From NCBI RefSeq assembly GCF_003710085.1, contig NZ_CP033324.1, forward strand, positions 1 through 64,000: a DNA stretch of 64,000 bases, read 5' to 3'. Source of the DNA: Nocardioides pantholopis. Lineage in GTDB: Bacteria > Actinomycetota > Actinomycetes > Propionibacteriales > Nocardioidaceae. A program made the translations under genes and the position numbers. This document shows positions 51,338 through 60,770 of this stretch, in pieces. Positions within the stretch are counted from its first letter, which is position 1. Each line of letters begins with the position of its first letter. The notes below the pieces were generated by a model that saw nothing but the letters and a program-made list of their open reading frames with translations, searched no databases and was not told the DNA's origin.

Positions 51338-52813
51338 TCAGTGACCGGCCAGCACGGTCGGGTCGACCGGCCGCTCGGCCTTCTGGCGCGGCAGGAAGAA
51401 CGCCGGCAGCAGCACGACCAGGATCATCACGGCCGCGATCCAGAACGTGTCGCTGAAGACGCCGGCGATGTCGGCCGGGATCGTCGCGGGCGAGCTCAGG
51501 TCGACGTCGTTCTTCATGCCGTTGGTGAGCAGCACCGAGAAGATCGCGGTGCCGATCGAGGCGGCGACCTGCTGGACGATGTTCAGCAGCGTCGACCCGC
51601 GGGCGACCGTGTGGCCGCGCAGGGTCTGCAGCGCCGCGGACATGATCGGCATCATCGTCGCGCCCATGCCCAGGCCCATCACGAACAGGGCGGCCATCAG
51701 GAACAGGTAGGACGTCTCGTGGTCCAGGGTGGCGAACATGCCCATCCCGATCGCGATCACGAGGACACCGGGCAGCACGATCTTGCCGGGGCCGATCCTG
51801 TCGCTGAGGATGCCGGCCAGCGGCATCACGAGCATCGCGCCGAGACCCTGCGGGGCGAGCAGCAGGCCCGCGTTCAGCGCGCCCTCGCCGCGGACGTTCT
51901 GGAAGTACAGCGGGAAGAGCAGGCTGGCGCCGAAGAACGCGATCGCGAACAGCGTCATCGCCAGGATCGCGACTGTCATGTTGCGGTTCTCGAACAGCCG
52001 CAGGTCGACCAGCGGGTGCTGGTTGCGGCGGGCCAGCGCCCACGGCACGAAGGCGGCGATGAGCAGCAGGCCGATGATCGCCGGGACCAGCACCTCGGCG
52101 TCCAGGATGGTGCCGGTCTCCGGGATGGTGGAGACGCCGTAGAGGAACAGGGCGAGACCGGGGGAGAGCAGCACCATGCCCAGCCAGTCGAAGGACTCCG
52201 ACGGCTCGGGAGCGTCCGAGGGGAGCACCTTGGCGGCGTACACCAGCGAGATCGCGCCGATCGGGATGTTGATCAGGAAGATCCAGTGCCAGCTGGCGCT
52301 GTCGATCAGCGCGCCGCCGACGATCGGGCCGAAGATCGGGCCGAGCAGCATCGGGATGCCCATCACGGCCATCACCCGGCCGATCCGCTCCGGGCCGGCG
52401 GCCCGGGTCAGGATCGTCATGCCGAGCGGGACCAGCATGCCGCCGCCGAGGCCCTGCAGGACGCGGAACGCGACCAGCATCTCCAGCGACGTCGCCAGCG
52501 CGCAGAGCGCGGAGCCGGCGGCGAACAGCACGATCGCGATCAGGTAGAGCCGCTTGGTGCCGAACCGGTCGGAGGCCCAGCCGGTCAGCGGGATGACGCT
52601 GGCCAGGGCCAGCGTGTAGCCGGTCATCGTCCAGGCGACCTGCGCGGTCGTGGCGTCGAACTCCCGCTGGAAGGTCTCCAGGGCCACCGAGACGACAGTG
52701 ACGTCCAGGATCGACATGATGGCGCCGAGGACGACGACGCCGGCGACGACGAGGACGCCGCGGTCCAGCTTGTCGGCGCCCGGGGCGGGGGAGGGTGCGG
52801 TGTCGGTACTCAC
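51338..52813 (-). CDS. MFS transporter, DHA2 (EmrB/QacA) family
   Basis: A 491-residue drug:proton antiporter-type protein with about 14 membrane segments. Segment 1 carries the DHA2 signature LDVTVVSVAL. The loop 2-3 motif GWASDRFGTKRLYL is present, as is motif C-like GPIFGPIVGGALID in segment 5. Such pumps export drugs or metabolites; substrate unknown. GTG 52813 follows a leaderless-type promoter. No regulator is adjacent. Confidence 0.92.
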   Translation of the reverse strand: MSTDTAPSPAPGADKLDRGVLVVAGVVVLGAIMSILDVTVVSVALETFQREFDATTAQVAWTMTGYTLALASVIPLTGWASDRFGTKRLYLIAIVLFAAGSALCALATSLEMLVAFRVLQGLGGGMLVPLGMTILTRAAGPERIGRVMAVMGIPMLLGPIFGPIVGGALIDSASWHWIFLINIPIGAISLVYAAKVLPSDAPEPSESFDWLGMVLLSPGLALFLYGVSTIPETGTILDAEVLVPAIIGLLLIAAFVPWALARRNQHPLVDLRLFENRNMTVAILAMTLFAIAFFGASLLFPLYFQNVRGEGALNAGLLLAPQGLGAMLVMPLAGILSDRIGPGKIVLPGVLVIAIGMGMFATLDHETSYLFLMAALFVMGLGMGATMMPIMSAALQTLRGHTVARGSTLLNIVQQVAASIGTAIFSVLLTNGMKNDVDLSSPATIPADIAGVFSDTFWIAAVMILVVLLPAFFLPRQKAERPVDPTVLAGH

Positions 52814-52819
52814 CGCATG

Positions 52820-52825
52820 AGGCTA
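52820..52825 (-). promoter_or_regulatory. -10 box of the DHA2 transporter gene, leaderless start
   Basis: Minus-strand TAGCCT, 6 nt, then GTG 52813. Confidence 0.5.
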
Positions 52826-52946
52826 GGGGCGCAGGTCCCGAACGCACACACCGAAGGCCCCCGTGAGGGGGTGGGATCTCTCACGGGGGTGCTCGGGAAT
52901 AGATCGGTGGTGCTGGGCGCCGGGAGATGCCCCGGCGGGCGCCGGG

Positions 52947-53435
52947 TCAGCCGACGAGACGCTCGACGGCGTCGACGAGCGCCGGGTCCTCGGGCTCGAC
53001 CCGGGGGGAGAACCGGGCGACGACCGTGCCGTCGGCGGCGAGCAGGAACTTCTCGAAGTTCCACTGCACGTCGCCGGCCTCGCCGGCCTCGTTCGGGGTC
53101 GTCACCAGGGTCTCGTAGAGCGGGTGCCGGCCCTCGCCGTTCACCTCGACCTTCTCGGTCATCGGGAACGTGACGCCGTAGGTGCTCGAGCAGAACTCGG
53201 CGATCTCCTCGGGGCTGCCCGGCTCCTGGCCCATGAACTGGTTGCAGGGGACGCCCACGACCGTGAAGCCGCGGTCGGCGTACTGCTCCTGGAGCTTCTC
53301 CAGGCCGGCGTACTGCGGGGTCAGGCCGCACTTGCTGGCGACGTTGACCACGAGGGCGGGCCGGCCGCCGGTGAGTTCGCCGAGCGTGGCGGGCGTGCCG
53401 TCGAGGCGGCCGATCGGGGCTTCGAGGATGCTCAT
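52947..53435 (-). CDS. Glutathione-peroxidase-family thiol peroxidase
   Basis: A 162-residue peroxidase reducing hydroperoxides, in bacteria usually with thioredoxin. Peroxidatic Cys36 is in NVASKCGLTPQYAGL; Gln70 lies in PCNQFMGQEPGS and Trp in VQWNFEKFL, completing the catalytic group. Cys82 in EFCSSTYGVTFP is the resolving cysteine of thioredoxin-dependent members. The codon at position 36 is an ordinary Cys codon, so it is not a selenoprotein. Confidence 0.94.
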   Translation of the reverse strand: MSILEAPIGRLDGTPATLGELTGGRPALVVNVASKCGLTPQYAGLEKLQEQYADRGFTVVGVPCNQFMGQEPGSPEEIAEFCSSTYGVTFPMTEKVEVNGEGRHPLYETLVTTPNEAGEAGDVQWNFEKFLLAADGTVVARFSPRVEPEDPALVDAVERLVG

Positions 53436-53441
53436 GACCGG

Positions 53442-53447
53442 AGCCTA
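53442..53447 (-). promoter_or_regulatory. -10 box of the GPx gene, leaderless start
   Basis: Minus-strand TAGGCT, 6 nt, then ATG 53435. It faces the leaderless promoter of the SNF2 gene. Confidence 0.5.
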
Positions 53448-53483
53448 GTGACCTGTCCGGTGGGAGATGTCGGGAGCGCCGAT

Positions 53484-53489
53484 TACCGT
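53484..53489 (+). promoter_or_regulatory. -10 box of the SNF2 helicase gene, leaderless start
   Basis: TACCGT, 8 nt, then GTG 53498. Confidence 0.45.
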
Positions 53490-53497
53490 CACCCCTC

Positions 53498-56404
53498 GTG
53501 AGCTTCGTCCCCGTCTCCGGTCCGGCGCTCTTCCGACCGGCCGAGCCGCCCCGGGACGGGGTCGTGGAGTTCAGCGACGGGGCCCGCACGGTCGTGCTGC
53601 CGATGCGCTCCGCGCTGCCGGTGCTCACCCGCGCCCAGGCCCGCGAGGGCACCCATCCGAGCGTCTCGCTGCTGGCCGGGGCCGCCGTGCTCGGCATGCG
53701 CCTGGTGGCGGCCGGGCGCTTCGAGCCCGCCGACACCGTCCCGCCGAGCTGGCGGGTCGCCCCGCTGACCGCCGAGGACCGCGAGCGCATCGACCTGCTG
53801 GCCGGCTCCCGGCTCGCCGACGGGGTCGAGGAGCCCGCCGACGTCGTACGCCGGGTGCTGGACGCGGTCGTCGACGCGATGCCGCGCAGCGCCCCGGTGG
53901 CGCCGTCGCGCACCCGGCTGCGTCCGAGCCGCCCCACCCGCCCGGCCGTGCCGCCGCCGGCCCGCCCGTCCGCGCCGGAGCGGTCCGGGGTCGGCTCCGA
54001 GCCGGCGGACCCCGACGACTTCCGGGCCCGGCTCCGCGCCCGGATCGATCGGCACCGCGCGCCCGGCGCCCGGGACGGGGCCGAGCTGCCCCAGCTGGTC
54101 TCGATCTCGCTGCGGGTCGAGGCCGCCGAGGAGGAGCTGGTCGCCGGCGCGGTCCGGCTGGTGCTCCAGGTCCACGACGAGCGCAACCCGCTGCACGTGT
54201 GCGACGCGGCGCTGCTGTGGCTGGAGGACGGCGCGGGGGAGGGCGGTCACGGGTTCGGGGACCGGGCCCGCACCCACGCCACGATCGCGCTGCGTGCCGC
54301 CGCGGAGGCCTGGCCGGTGCTCGACCGGCTCCTCGAGCTGCGCGTCCCCGACGAGATCACCCTCGACGGCGACGAGATCGCCAGCCTCCTGCAGGACGGC
54401 GTGGGCGCGCTGCGCGAGCGCGGCGTCGACGTGCTGTGGCCGCGCAGCCTGGGCCGCGACCTCACCTCGACCGCCGTGCTCGACCGGGCCGGCCCCCCGC
54501 AGCAGCAGGAGGAGCCGCTGCAGGAGGGGGTCTTCAACCGGGAGGCGCTCTTCGCGTTCCGCTGGCAGCTGGCGGTCGGCGGCGACCCGCTGACCGAGGA
54601 GGAGATGGAGGAGCTCGCCGGCTCCGCCTCACCGATCCTGCGGCTGCGGGGCAGCTGGACGGTCGTCGACCCGGCCACCGCGCGCAAGGCCCGCAAGCGG
54701 CTGCTGCGCACCGCTCACGCCGGGGAGGCGGTCGCCGCCGCGCTCACCGGCGTCGCCCCCGTGCCCGGCGCCGGCTCGGACGGCGAGCAGGCGGAGGTCG
54801 TCGTCGGCGCGTCGCTGCTGGCCGACCGCCAGCGGCTGGTCGAGGCATCCCGACGCGAGCCGGTGCCGGTCCCGGCCGGGCTGACCGCGACCCTGCGCGA
54901 CTACCAGCGCCAGGGCCTCACCTGGCTGGCCGAGCTGACCGACCTGGGCGTCGGCGCCTGTCTGGCCGACGACATGGGCCTGGGCAAGACCGTCACGCTG
55001 ATCGCGCTGCACCTGCACCGCGCCGAGCAGGCCCGGAGGTCCGGGGGAGCCGGCGCCGGCCCGACCCTGGTCGTCTGCCCGGCCAGCCTGCTCGGCAACT
55101 GGGAGGCCGAGGTGCACCGCTTCGCGCCCGGCGTGCCGGTGCGCCGCTTCCACGGCGGGGAGCGGAGCCTGGCCGGACTGGCCCGGACCGGCCCGGGCTT
55201 CGTGCTCACCACCTACGGCACCATGCGGGTCTCGGCCGCCGAGCTCGCGACCGTCCCCTGGGGACTGGTGGTCGCCGACGAGGCCCAGCACGTCAAGAAC
55301 CCCCGCTCCACCACGGCGCGGGCGCTGCGCACGATCCCCTCGGCCGCCCGGGTCGCGCTGACCGGCACCCCGGTGGAGAACGACCTCTCCGAGCTCTGGG
55401 CGATCCTGGACTGGGCCACGCCCGGGCTGCTCGGCAGCCGCAACGCCTTCCGCAAGGTCTGGGCGGCGCCGATCGAGTCCGGGCTCGAGCCCACCAAGGC
55501 CCGCCAGTTCGCCGACCTGATCGACCCGTTCCTGCTGCGCCGGCGCAAGACCGACCCCGGGATCGCCCCCGAGCTGCCCGCCAAGACCGAGACCGACCAC
55601 CCGCTGTCGCTGACCCGCGAGCAGGTGGTCCTCTACGAGGCGTTCGTGCGCGACACCATGGCCCGGGTCGAGCGGGCCGAGGACGAGGCGACCCGCCGCG
55701 GCCTGGTGCTGATGCTGCTCACCGGCCTGAAGCAGATCTGCAACCACCCCGCGCACTTCCTCAAGCAGTCCGGGGCGGTCCGGCTGGCCGGCCGCTCGGA
55801 GAAGCTCGACCTGATCGACGAGCTGCTCGCGACCGTCCTCGCCGAGGACGGGGCCGCGCTGATCTTCACCCAGTACGTCGAGATGGCCCGGCTGCTGCAG
55901 GCGCACCTCACCCACACCGGCGTCCCCCACCAGTTCCTGCACGGCGGCACCCCGGTGCGGGAGCGGGAGGCGATGGTGCGCCGCTTCCAGGACCCCGAGG
56001 ACCCGGACAGCGTCCCGGTCTTCCTGCTCTCCCTCAAGGCCGGCGGCACCGGCCTGAACCTCACCCGGGCCGACCACGTCATCCACCTGGACCGCTGGTG
56101 GAACCCGGCGGTGGAGGAGCAGGCCACCGACCGCGCCTACCGGATCGGGCAGACCCGCCCGGTGCAGGTGCACCGGATGATCACCCGCGGCACGGTCGAG
56201 GAGAAGATCGCCGAGCTCCTCGCCCGCAAGCGCGCCCTGGCCGACGCGGTCCTGGCCCGGGGCGAGGCCGCGCTGACCGAGCTCAGCAACGCCGACCTGC
56301 GCGACTTCGTCGCTCTGCGTTCTGGCGACTCCGTCGCCGGGCGTCCAGGCGACTCAGCCGCTCTGCGTTCTGGCGACTCCGTCGCCGGGCGTCCAGGCGA
56401 CTGA
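53498..56404 (+). CDS. SNF2-family DEAD/DEAH-box helicase
   Basis: A 968-residue Swi2/Snf2-type ATPase. The N-terminal 450 residues are the SNF2_assoc-like region of bacterial members. The helicase core has motif I DDMGLGKT, motif II VVADEAQHVKN (DEAQ), motif III VALTGTPVEND, motif V LSLKAGGTGLNLT and motif VI ATDRAYRIGQTR. Such proteins move on DNA or remodel nucleoprotein; the family has been tied to stalled RNA polymerase release (RapA-like) and to defence, neither proven here. The C-terminus carries a duplicated 16-residue unit. The stop overlaps the start of the SWIM gene (TGATG). Confidence 0.93.
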   Translation: MSFVPVSGPALFRPAEPPRDGVVEFSDGARTVVLPMRSALPVLTRAQAREGTHPSVSLLAGAAVLGMRLVAAGRFEPADTVPPSWRVAPLTAEDRERIDLLAGSRLADGVEEPADVVRRVLDAVVDAMPRSAPVAPSRTRLRPSRPTRPAVPPPARPSAPERSGVGSEPADPDDFRARLRARIDRHRAPGARDGAELPQLVSISLRVEAAEEELVAGAVRLVLQVHDERNPLHVCDAALLWLEDGAGEGGHGFGDRARTHATIALRAAAEAWPVLDRLLELRVPDEITLDGDEIASLLQDGVGALRERGVDVLWPRSLGRDLTSTAVLDRAGPPQQQEEPLQEGVFNREALFAFRWQLAVGGDPLTEEEMEELAGSASPILRLRGSWTVVDPATARKARKRLLRTAHAGEAVAAALTGVAPVPGAGSDGEQAEVVVGASLLADRQRLVEASRREPVPVPAGLTATLRDYQRQGLTWLAELTDLGVGACLADDMGLGKTVTLIALHLHRAEQARRSGGAGAGPTLVVCPASLLGNWEAEVHRFAPGVPVRRFHGGERSLAGLARTGPGFVLTTYGTMRVSAAELATVPWGLVVADEAQHVKNPRSTTARALRTIPSAARVALTGTPVENDLSELWAILDWATPGLLGSRNAFRKVWAAPIESGLEPTKARQFADLIDPFLLRRRKTDPGIAPELPAKTETDHPLSLTREQVVLYEAFVRDTMARVERAEDEATRRGLVLMLLTGLKQICNHPAHFLKQSGAVRLAGRSEKLDLIDELLATVLAEDGAALIFTQYVEMARLLQAHLTHTGVPHQFLHGGTPVREREAMVRRFQDPEDPDSVPVFLLSLKAGGTGLNLTRADHVIHLDRWWNPAVEEQATDRAYRIGQTRPVQVHRMITRGTVEEKIAELLARKRALADAVLARGEAALTELSNADLRDFVALRSGDSVAGRPGDSAALRSGDSVAGRPGD
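56311..56402 (+). repeat. In-frame tandem repeat at the 3' end of the SNF2 gene
   Basis: Two perfect 44-bp copies (56311-56354 and 56359-56402) at a 48-bp period, each encoding ALRSGDSVAGRPGDS-like residues. Each also contains the small inverted repeat GGCGAC...GTCGCC. The unit ends at the stop codon. Confidence 0.9.
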
Positions 56405-57099
56405 TGACCGCGGTCCTGCACCCCCGCTTCGCCGCCCGCCGCTCCGCGGCGCGGGCCGGCACCTGGTGGGGCAAGGCGTGGGTGCGCGCGGTCGAGGAGG
56501 CGGCGTACGCCACGGAGGACCTGGCCGCGGGCCGCCGACTGTCCCGCTCGGGGCGGATCGGCCAGATCGAGGTCGACTCCGGCGGGTTCGTGGCAGCTGT
56601 CGAGGACGACGGCGGGGTCTGGACGGTGGTCGGCGCCGTCCCGCCGCTCGGCGAGGAGGAGCGGGACGCGCTGGTCGAGACGGTCGCGGCCGAGGCCGGG
56701 CGGGTGGCGGCGCTGCTGGCCGGCGAGCTGCCGCACTCGCTGGCCGAGCACGCGGAGGAGGCCGGCGTCGAGCTGCTGCCCTACGGCGGCGAGCTCGGCA
56801 CCACCTGCACCTGCGACGCGTGGGCCGACCCCTGCCCGCACGCCCTCGGCGTGCTGCACCAGATCGCCTGGCTCCTCGACGCCGACCCGTTCGTGCTGCT
56901 GCACCTGCGCGGGCTGCCGCGCGAGGAGCTGCTGGCCCGGCTGCACGGGCGCCAGGGCGGAGATCACCAGGCCGCTCCGGCGGCCGACCCGCTGGCCGCC
57001 GACCCCGACCTCGCGGTCGCGCTCGACGCCGTGGAGCGGGCCCGCCGGGTCGTGGAGCTGCTCGAGCAGGACGCGGGGCCGGCCGACCACCTGTTCTAG
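56404..57099 (+). CDS. SWIM zinc-finger protein
   Basis: A 231-residue protein with a SWIM finger CTCDAWADPCPHALGVLHQI (C-x-C...C-x-H pattern, about 131-150), followed by FVLLHLRGLPREELL typical of bacterial SWIM partners. The N-terminal part WWGKAWVRAVEEAAY matches the same group. It is translationally coupled to the SNF2 gene (one-base overlap), the usual bacterial pairing. The two probably act on DNA as one complex. Confidence 0.9.
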   Translation: MTAVLHPRFAARRSAARAGTWWGKAWVRAVEEAAYATEDLAAGRRLSRSGRIGQIEVDSGGFVAAVEDDGGVWTVVGAVPPLGEEERDALVETVAAEAGRVAALLAGELPHSLAEHAEEAGVELLPYGGELGTTCTCDAWADPCPHALGVLHQIAWLLDADPFVLLHLRGLPREELLARLHGRQGGDHQAAPAADPLAADPDLAVALDAVERARRVVELLEQDAGPADHLF

Positions 57100-57126
57100 G
57101 CGGGCGCCACGACCACCCGGAACGGC

Positions 57127-57165
57127 GGCGGGGCCGGCAGCACCCGAGGTGCTGCCGGCCCCGCC
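57127..57165. terminator. Bidirectional terminator
   Basis: Perfect 17-bp stem GGCGGGGCCGGCAGCAC / GTGCTGCCGGCCCCGCC with a 5-nt loop between the convergent SWIM and M14 genes. Confidence 0.8.
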
Positions 57166-57182
57166 GGTCGAACCGAGCCGGG

Positions 57183-60100
57183 TCAGCGGACCACGCGCAC
57201 CACCCTGCGGGTCGTGGACGCCTTGACCGTCGAGCTGCCGGTGTAGCGGACCTTGAGGGTCTTCCGGCCGGGCTTGCCGAGCTTGGCCAGCGTGAGCACG
57301 GCCCGGCCCTTGGCGTTCACCTTCGCCGTGCCGAGGAGCCTGCCGCCCGAACGGACGACGACCTTGCCGCTCACGGCGGCGGAGGCGGTGACCTTGACGG
57401 TCAGCCGCGGCCGGGTGCCGCGGGTGATCCTGCCGGGAGCCACCTTGACCACGGCGACCTTCGACGTGACCTTCGCGGCGGCCTTGACCTGCATCACGAC
57501 CGGCGCGGAGGAGCTCGCGGCGGTCAGGTCGTCACCGGAGTACGTCGCGGTGACCGGCACCGATCCGGCCTTGGTGAACGGACCGACCGGCCCGCTGCCC
57601 TTGCCGCCGGGACCGAGGTCGATGGTCCCGACCGTGGCGCCACCGGCCTTGAGCGTGACCTTGCCCGAGGGGGCCAGGCCGAACTCGTTGGTCGCGGTCA
57701 CCGAGACCGTGGCCGTGGCCTTGCCGCCCTGCTTGACCTGGGTGGGCTTCACGCTGAGGGCGACGGTCGACACGGCCGCCTTCAGCTGCCAGGCCGGGTC
57801 GGCGATCGCCTTGCGGTAGCGCTGGTCCGTGGCGTCGGCCGGGTTGTAGCCCGCCTCGACGTTGCCGGACGCGTCGACGGCGTACCAGTAGACCTTCGTG
57901 CCGACGGGCACCCGGATCCGCTCGCCGCCCTCGCGGTCACCGGCGGTCCGCCACTGCTGGGCGTTGGCCTTCGTGGGGGCCGAGCCGTCGGTGGTGTAGT
58001 AGACCTCCGCCGCCTCGTCGGTGCTGAACTCGAACTCCACGACGCTCGGGTCGGACGTCTCGAGGAACTCCAGCTTCGAGGTGGGGCCGGTGACGTCGAC
58101 GTCGTGGGCCCGGGCCACCCGGAGCAGCTCGATGATGCCGTTGGCGTACTCCTGCGATTCCGGGTGCGCGCCGGGACCGGTGGGGACCAGCGGCTCGAAC
58201 GGCGGCTGGAAGGTCCGGCCGACCTCGAAGTTCCACCCGTACAGGCCGTACTTGTACCAGGCGAGGTCGCCGGAGTTGCCGGCCGCCGAGTAGAGCACGT
58301 CGACGATCGGACCGGTGCGCGCCGGGGTCACGGTCATCCCGCGGTCCCGCTTGATGGCGGTCAGGATCCGCTCGGAGGCCTGCCAGAAGTAGGCCTCCTC
58401 GCCCACGGTCGCCCGAGGAGCGGTGACCCGGCCCTCGCTCTTGTAGGAGCCCGGCGCCCACATGAAGTAGTCACCCGAGGAGTGCATGTTCATCGAGTAC
58501 CGCATGTTCGGCCGCGCCATCATCCAGTCGACGTTGCGCGCCTCCGGCTCCGAGAGCTCCGCGGGACCGGCGTAGGTGTCGCTGGTGCAGTTGGTCGGCG
58601 AGGCGCCGGAGTACCCGTCGTGGGCGCTGTACTCGGTGAAGTTGCGGTTCAGGTCGACGCCCCAGCTGTTGCGAGCGGTGGCGTCGTAGTTGCCGCCCTT
58701 CGCGCAGTGGCGGGTCATGTTGCGACGCTGCGAGGCGAAGTCGAAGAAGGAGTAGTGGCCACCGTCGGGGTTGATGGACGGCGCGATCCAGATCTCCAGG
58801 TTGTCGACCAGCTCGCGGGTCGGCGCGTGCGTGGCGTAGTTGCGCAGCAGGCGCTCCGCGACCTCGACGGTGACCAGCGGCGGCACCCACTCGCGGGCGT
58901 GCTCCTGGGCGTAGGCGAGGACACCGGGCTTGGAGCCGTCGCGGGTCTTGCCGATCTTCAGCGCGTAGACCGGGTGCGGGTCACGGGAGACCCAGGCCGG
59001 CGCGTTGAGGTTGTCGCTCAGCGCGACCACCGGGGTGGCCCGGACGACCCCGGTCCCGGTCTCCGCACGGTAGGTGTAGGCGTCGACCAGGGCCGTGGCC
59101 GCGGCGTTCGCGTTGATCGCCGCCACCACCTCGGCCGCGGTGGTGGTGATCGCGCCGTCGGCGCCGGTCGCGGCCGACACGGTCACCGAGGTGCCGGCGA
59201 CCGTGACGGACAGCTGCGCGTTCGGCGTGCCCGGGTCGACGATCTGGGCGGTGAGGCCGTTGCCGCCCTCGTGGCCCCAGGCGCGGGACTCGATGCCCAC
59301 CCGGGCGTCGTTCGCGACGACGGGCGCCGGGACGAACTGCCCGGTGACGGTGTTGCCACCGTTGCGGACCTTGGTGGCGTCCTGGAGCGAGATCCCGACG
59401 GTCGGGATCGTCACCGGGGTCGTGGCCCCGGTCGGCGTGGCGCTGCCGCTGGGAGCGGTGGCGAGGCCGGTGGTCGCGTTCACGAGCGCGACCGCGCCCG
59501 CGCCGGCGTTCTGGGCGTTGAGGACCTTGTCGGCCAGGCTGCACTCACCGCGGTCGATCACCGCGATCGCGCCGGCCGGAAGCCCGGAGATCGGGCCACA
59601 GCCCATGGTGGGGGTGGCGTTCGGCCAGGCGGTGTTCGCGGCGGCGCTCACACGACGCACGGGGACCGCGGCCGGCGTGGTCGCGCCGGTCGGCGCCAGG
59701 GCACCGAAGTCGCCGCTGGTCGCGGCGGCGTAGGAGATCTCGACGTTGCGGCCGTCGATGGTGGTGACGATCCGGTTGGACGCCTCCAGCATCGCCTGGG
59801 CCTTGCGGCGGTAGCCCGCGGACCGGTTCGGGAGCTCGACGACCTCGGCGAGCTGGGGGTAGGTCGCGGCGAGCTGCTCGACCCGGCTGTAGAGCTCGGT
59901 GGGCACGAGGTACTTCGAGATGAAGTCCTCCTGGTAGCCGGCGCCCTTGAACGGGTCGGACTCCGACCCGGTCGGCAGCCAGTCGTTCACCTTGACGATC
60001 GCCACGTCGCCGCTGGGGCTGGTGATCCGGACCCGGTCGGGGCGGATGGCCTCGCCGCGCACGTCGACCTGCACGTTGCTGGCGCCGAGGTGGTAGAGGT

Positions 60101-60770
60101 ACACGCCGGCATCGACGAACCGGTTGATGGTCTGCGTGCCGCCGGAGCCCAGGGCGGTGCCGGGGCCGCTGTCGCGCTCGACGGTCAGCGGGGTGGTCGC
60201 GGACTGGCCCTCGGCCCACTTGGCCTCGACCGAGAGCACGCCGGTGCCGAAGCTCGTGTAGTAGTCCGCACGGATGATCCGCACGTCGGAGCTGTCAGCG
60301 GGGGTGGAGCCGGGCAGCGGGCGCGCGCCCACCGTGGCGCCCTTGGCGAGCGAGCGGTTCGCGGCCTTGTCGGCGGTGACTGCCCACTCGCGCTCGGTGA
60401 GGGCCCGGGCGGAGTCAGCGGAGGTGAAGAGCACCTCCCCGAACGTGTAGCCGGCGCGGGTCAGCGCCGCGATCTCGCTGTCGGTGACGACGGCGCGGAC
60501 GGTGATCCCGGCCTCGGTCTGCTCGACACCGTGCTCGAGGTCGACGCCGGTCGCGACCAGGCGGTCCATCTCGGCGGTGTCGGAGAGCAGGACCTCGACG
60601 ACCATCGCCTCCTCGTCGGGCTGACGGTCGAGCACGACGCCGGGGGTGGCCGGGGCTGCGGTGACGCTCGGGCTCTCGGCGACCGCCAATGCGGCCGAGA
60701 CGAGCGCGACCGAGCAGGTCAGCGCGAGTCCGCGCCCCGCCCAGCGGCGCCGTCGAAGGTGGAGGGACAT
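57183..60770 (-). CDS. Secreted M14 zinc carboxypeptidase with inserted PA domain and Ig-like repeats
   Basis: A 1195-residue exported enzyme. It has a signal peptide (1-40; RRRRWAGRGLALTCSVALVS then AAPAT), a long N-terminal region, and the M14 catalytic domain with zinc motif His624-Ala-Arg-Glu627 in AQEHAREWVPPL, substrate-binding GVDLNRNF and a later MNMHSSGDY zinc His. A protease-associated (PA) domain sits before the zinc motif (about 385-520, with GAIAVIDRGECSLADKV). The last 270 residues hold a chitobiase-type and two Ig-like beta domains and end basic (TRRVVRVVR), a pattern seen in cell-wall-bound proteins. It probably digests extracellular peptides. Confidence 0.9.
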   Translation of the reverse strand: MSLHLRRRRWAGRGLALTCSVALVSAALAVAESPSVTAAPATPGVVLDRQPDEEAMVVEVLLSDTAEMDRLVATGVDLEHGVEQTEAGITVRAVVTDSEIAALTRAGYTFGEVLFTSADSARALTEREWAVTADKAANRSLAKGATVGARPLPGSTPADSSDVRIIRADYYTSFGTGVLSVEAKWAEGQSATTPLTVERDSGPGTALGSGGTQTINRFVDAGVYLYHLGASNVQVDVRGEAIRPDRVRITSPSGDVAIVKVNDWLPTGSESDPFKGAGYQEDFISKYLVPTELYSRVEQLAATYPQLAEVVELPNRSAGYRRKAQAMLEASNRIVTTIDGRNVEISYAAATSGDFGALAPTGATTPAAVPVRRVSAAANTAWPNATPTMGCGPISGLPAGAIAVIDRGECSLADKVLNAQNAGAGAVALVNATTGLATAPSGSATPTGATTPVTIPTVGISLQDATKVRNGGNTVTGQFVPAPVVANDARVGIESRAWGHEGGNGLTAQIVDPGTPNAQLSVTVAGTSVTVSAATGADGAITTTAAEVVAAINANAAATALVDAYTYRAETGTGVVRATPVVALSDNLNAPAWVSRDPHPVYALKIGKTRDGSKPGVLAYAQEHAREWVPPLVTVEVAERLLRNYATHAPTRELVDNLEIWIAPSINPDGGHYSFFDFASQRRNMTRHCAKGGNYDATARNSWGVDLNRNFTEYSAHDGYSGASPTNCTSDTYAGPAELSEPEARNVDWMMARPNMRYSMNMHSSGDYFMWAPGSYKSEGRVTAPRATVGEEAYFWQASERILTAIKRDRGMTVTPARTGPIVDVLYSAAGNSGDLAWYKYGLYGWNFEVGRTFQPPFEPLVPTGPGAHPESQEYANGIIELLRVARAHDVDVTGPTSKLEFLETSDPSVVEFEFSTDEAAEVYYTTDGSAPTKANAQQWRTAGDREGGERIRVPVGTKVYWYAVDASGNVEAGYNPADATDQRYRKAIADPAWQLKAAVSTVALSVKPTQVKQGGKATATVSVTATNEFGLAPSGKVTLKAGGATVGTIDLGPGGKGSGPVGPFTKAGSVPVTATYSGDDLTAASSSAPVVMQVKAAAKVTSKVAVVKVAPGRITRGTRPRLTVKVTASAAVSGKVVVRSGGRLLGTAKVNAKGRAVLTLAKLGKPGRKTLKVRYTGSSTVKASTTRRVVRVVR

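Noticed and set aside
52947..53435. GPx as a selenoprotein
   Set aside because: The codon for residue 36 is a normal Cys codon, not an in-frame TGA, and no SECIS-like context was needed.
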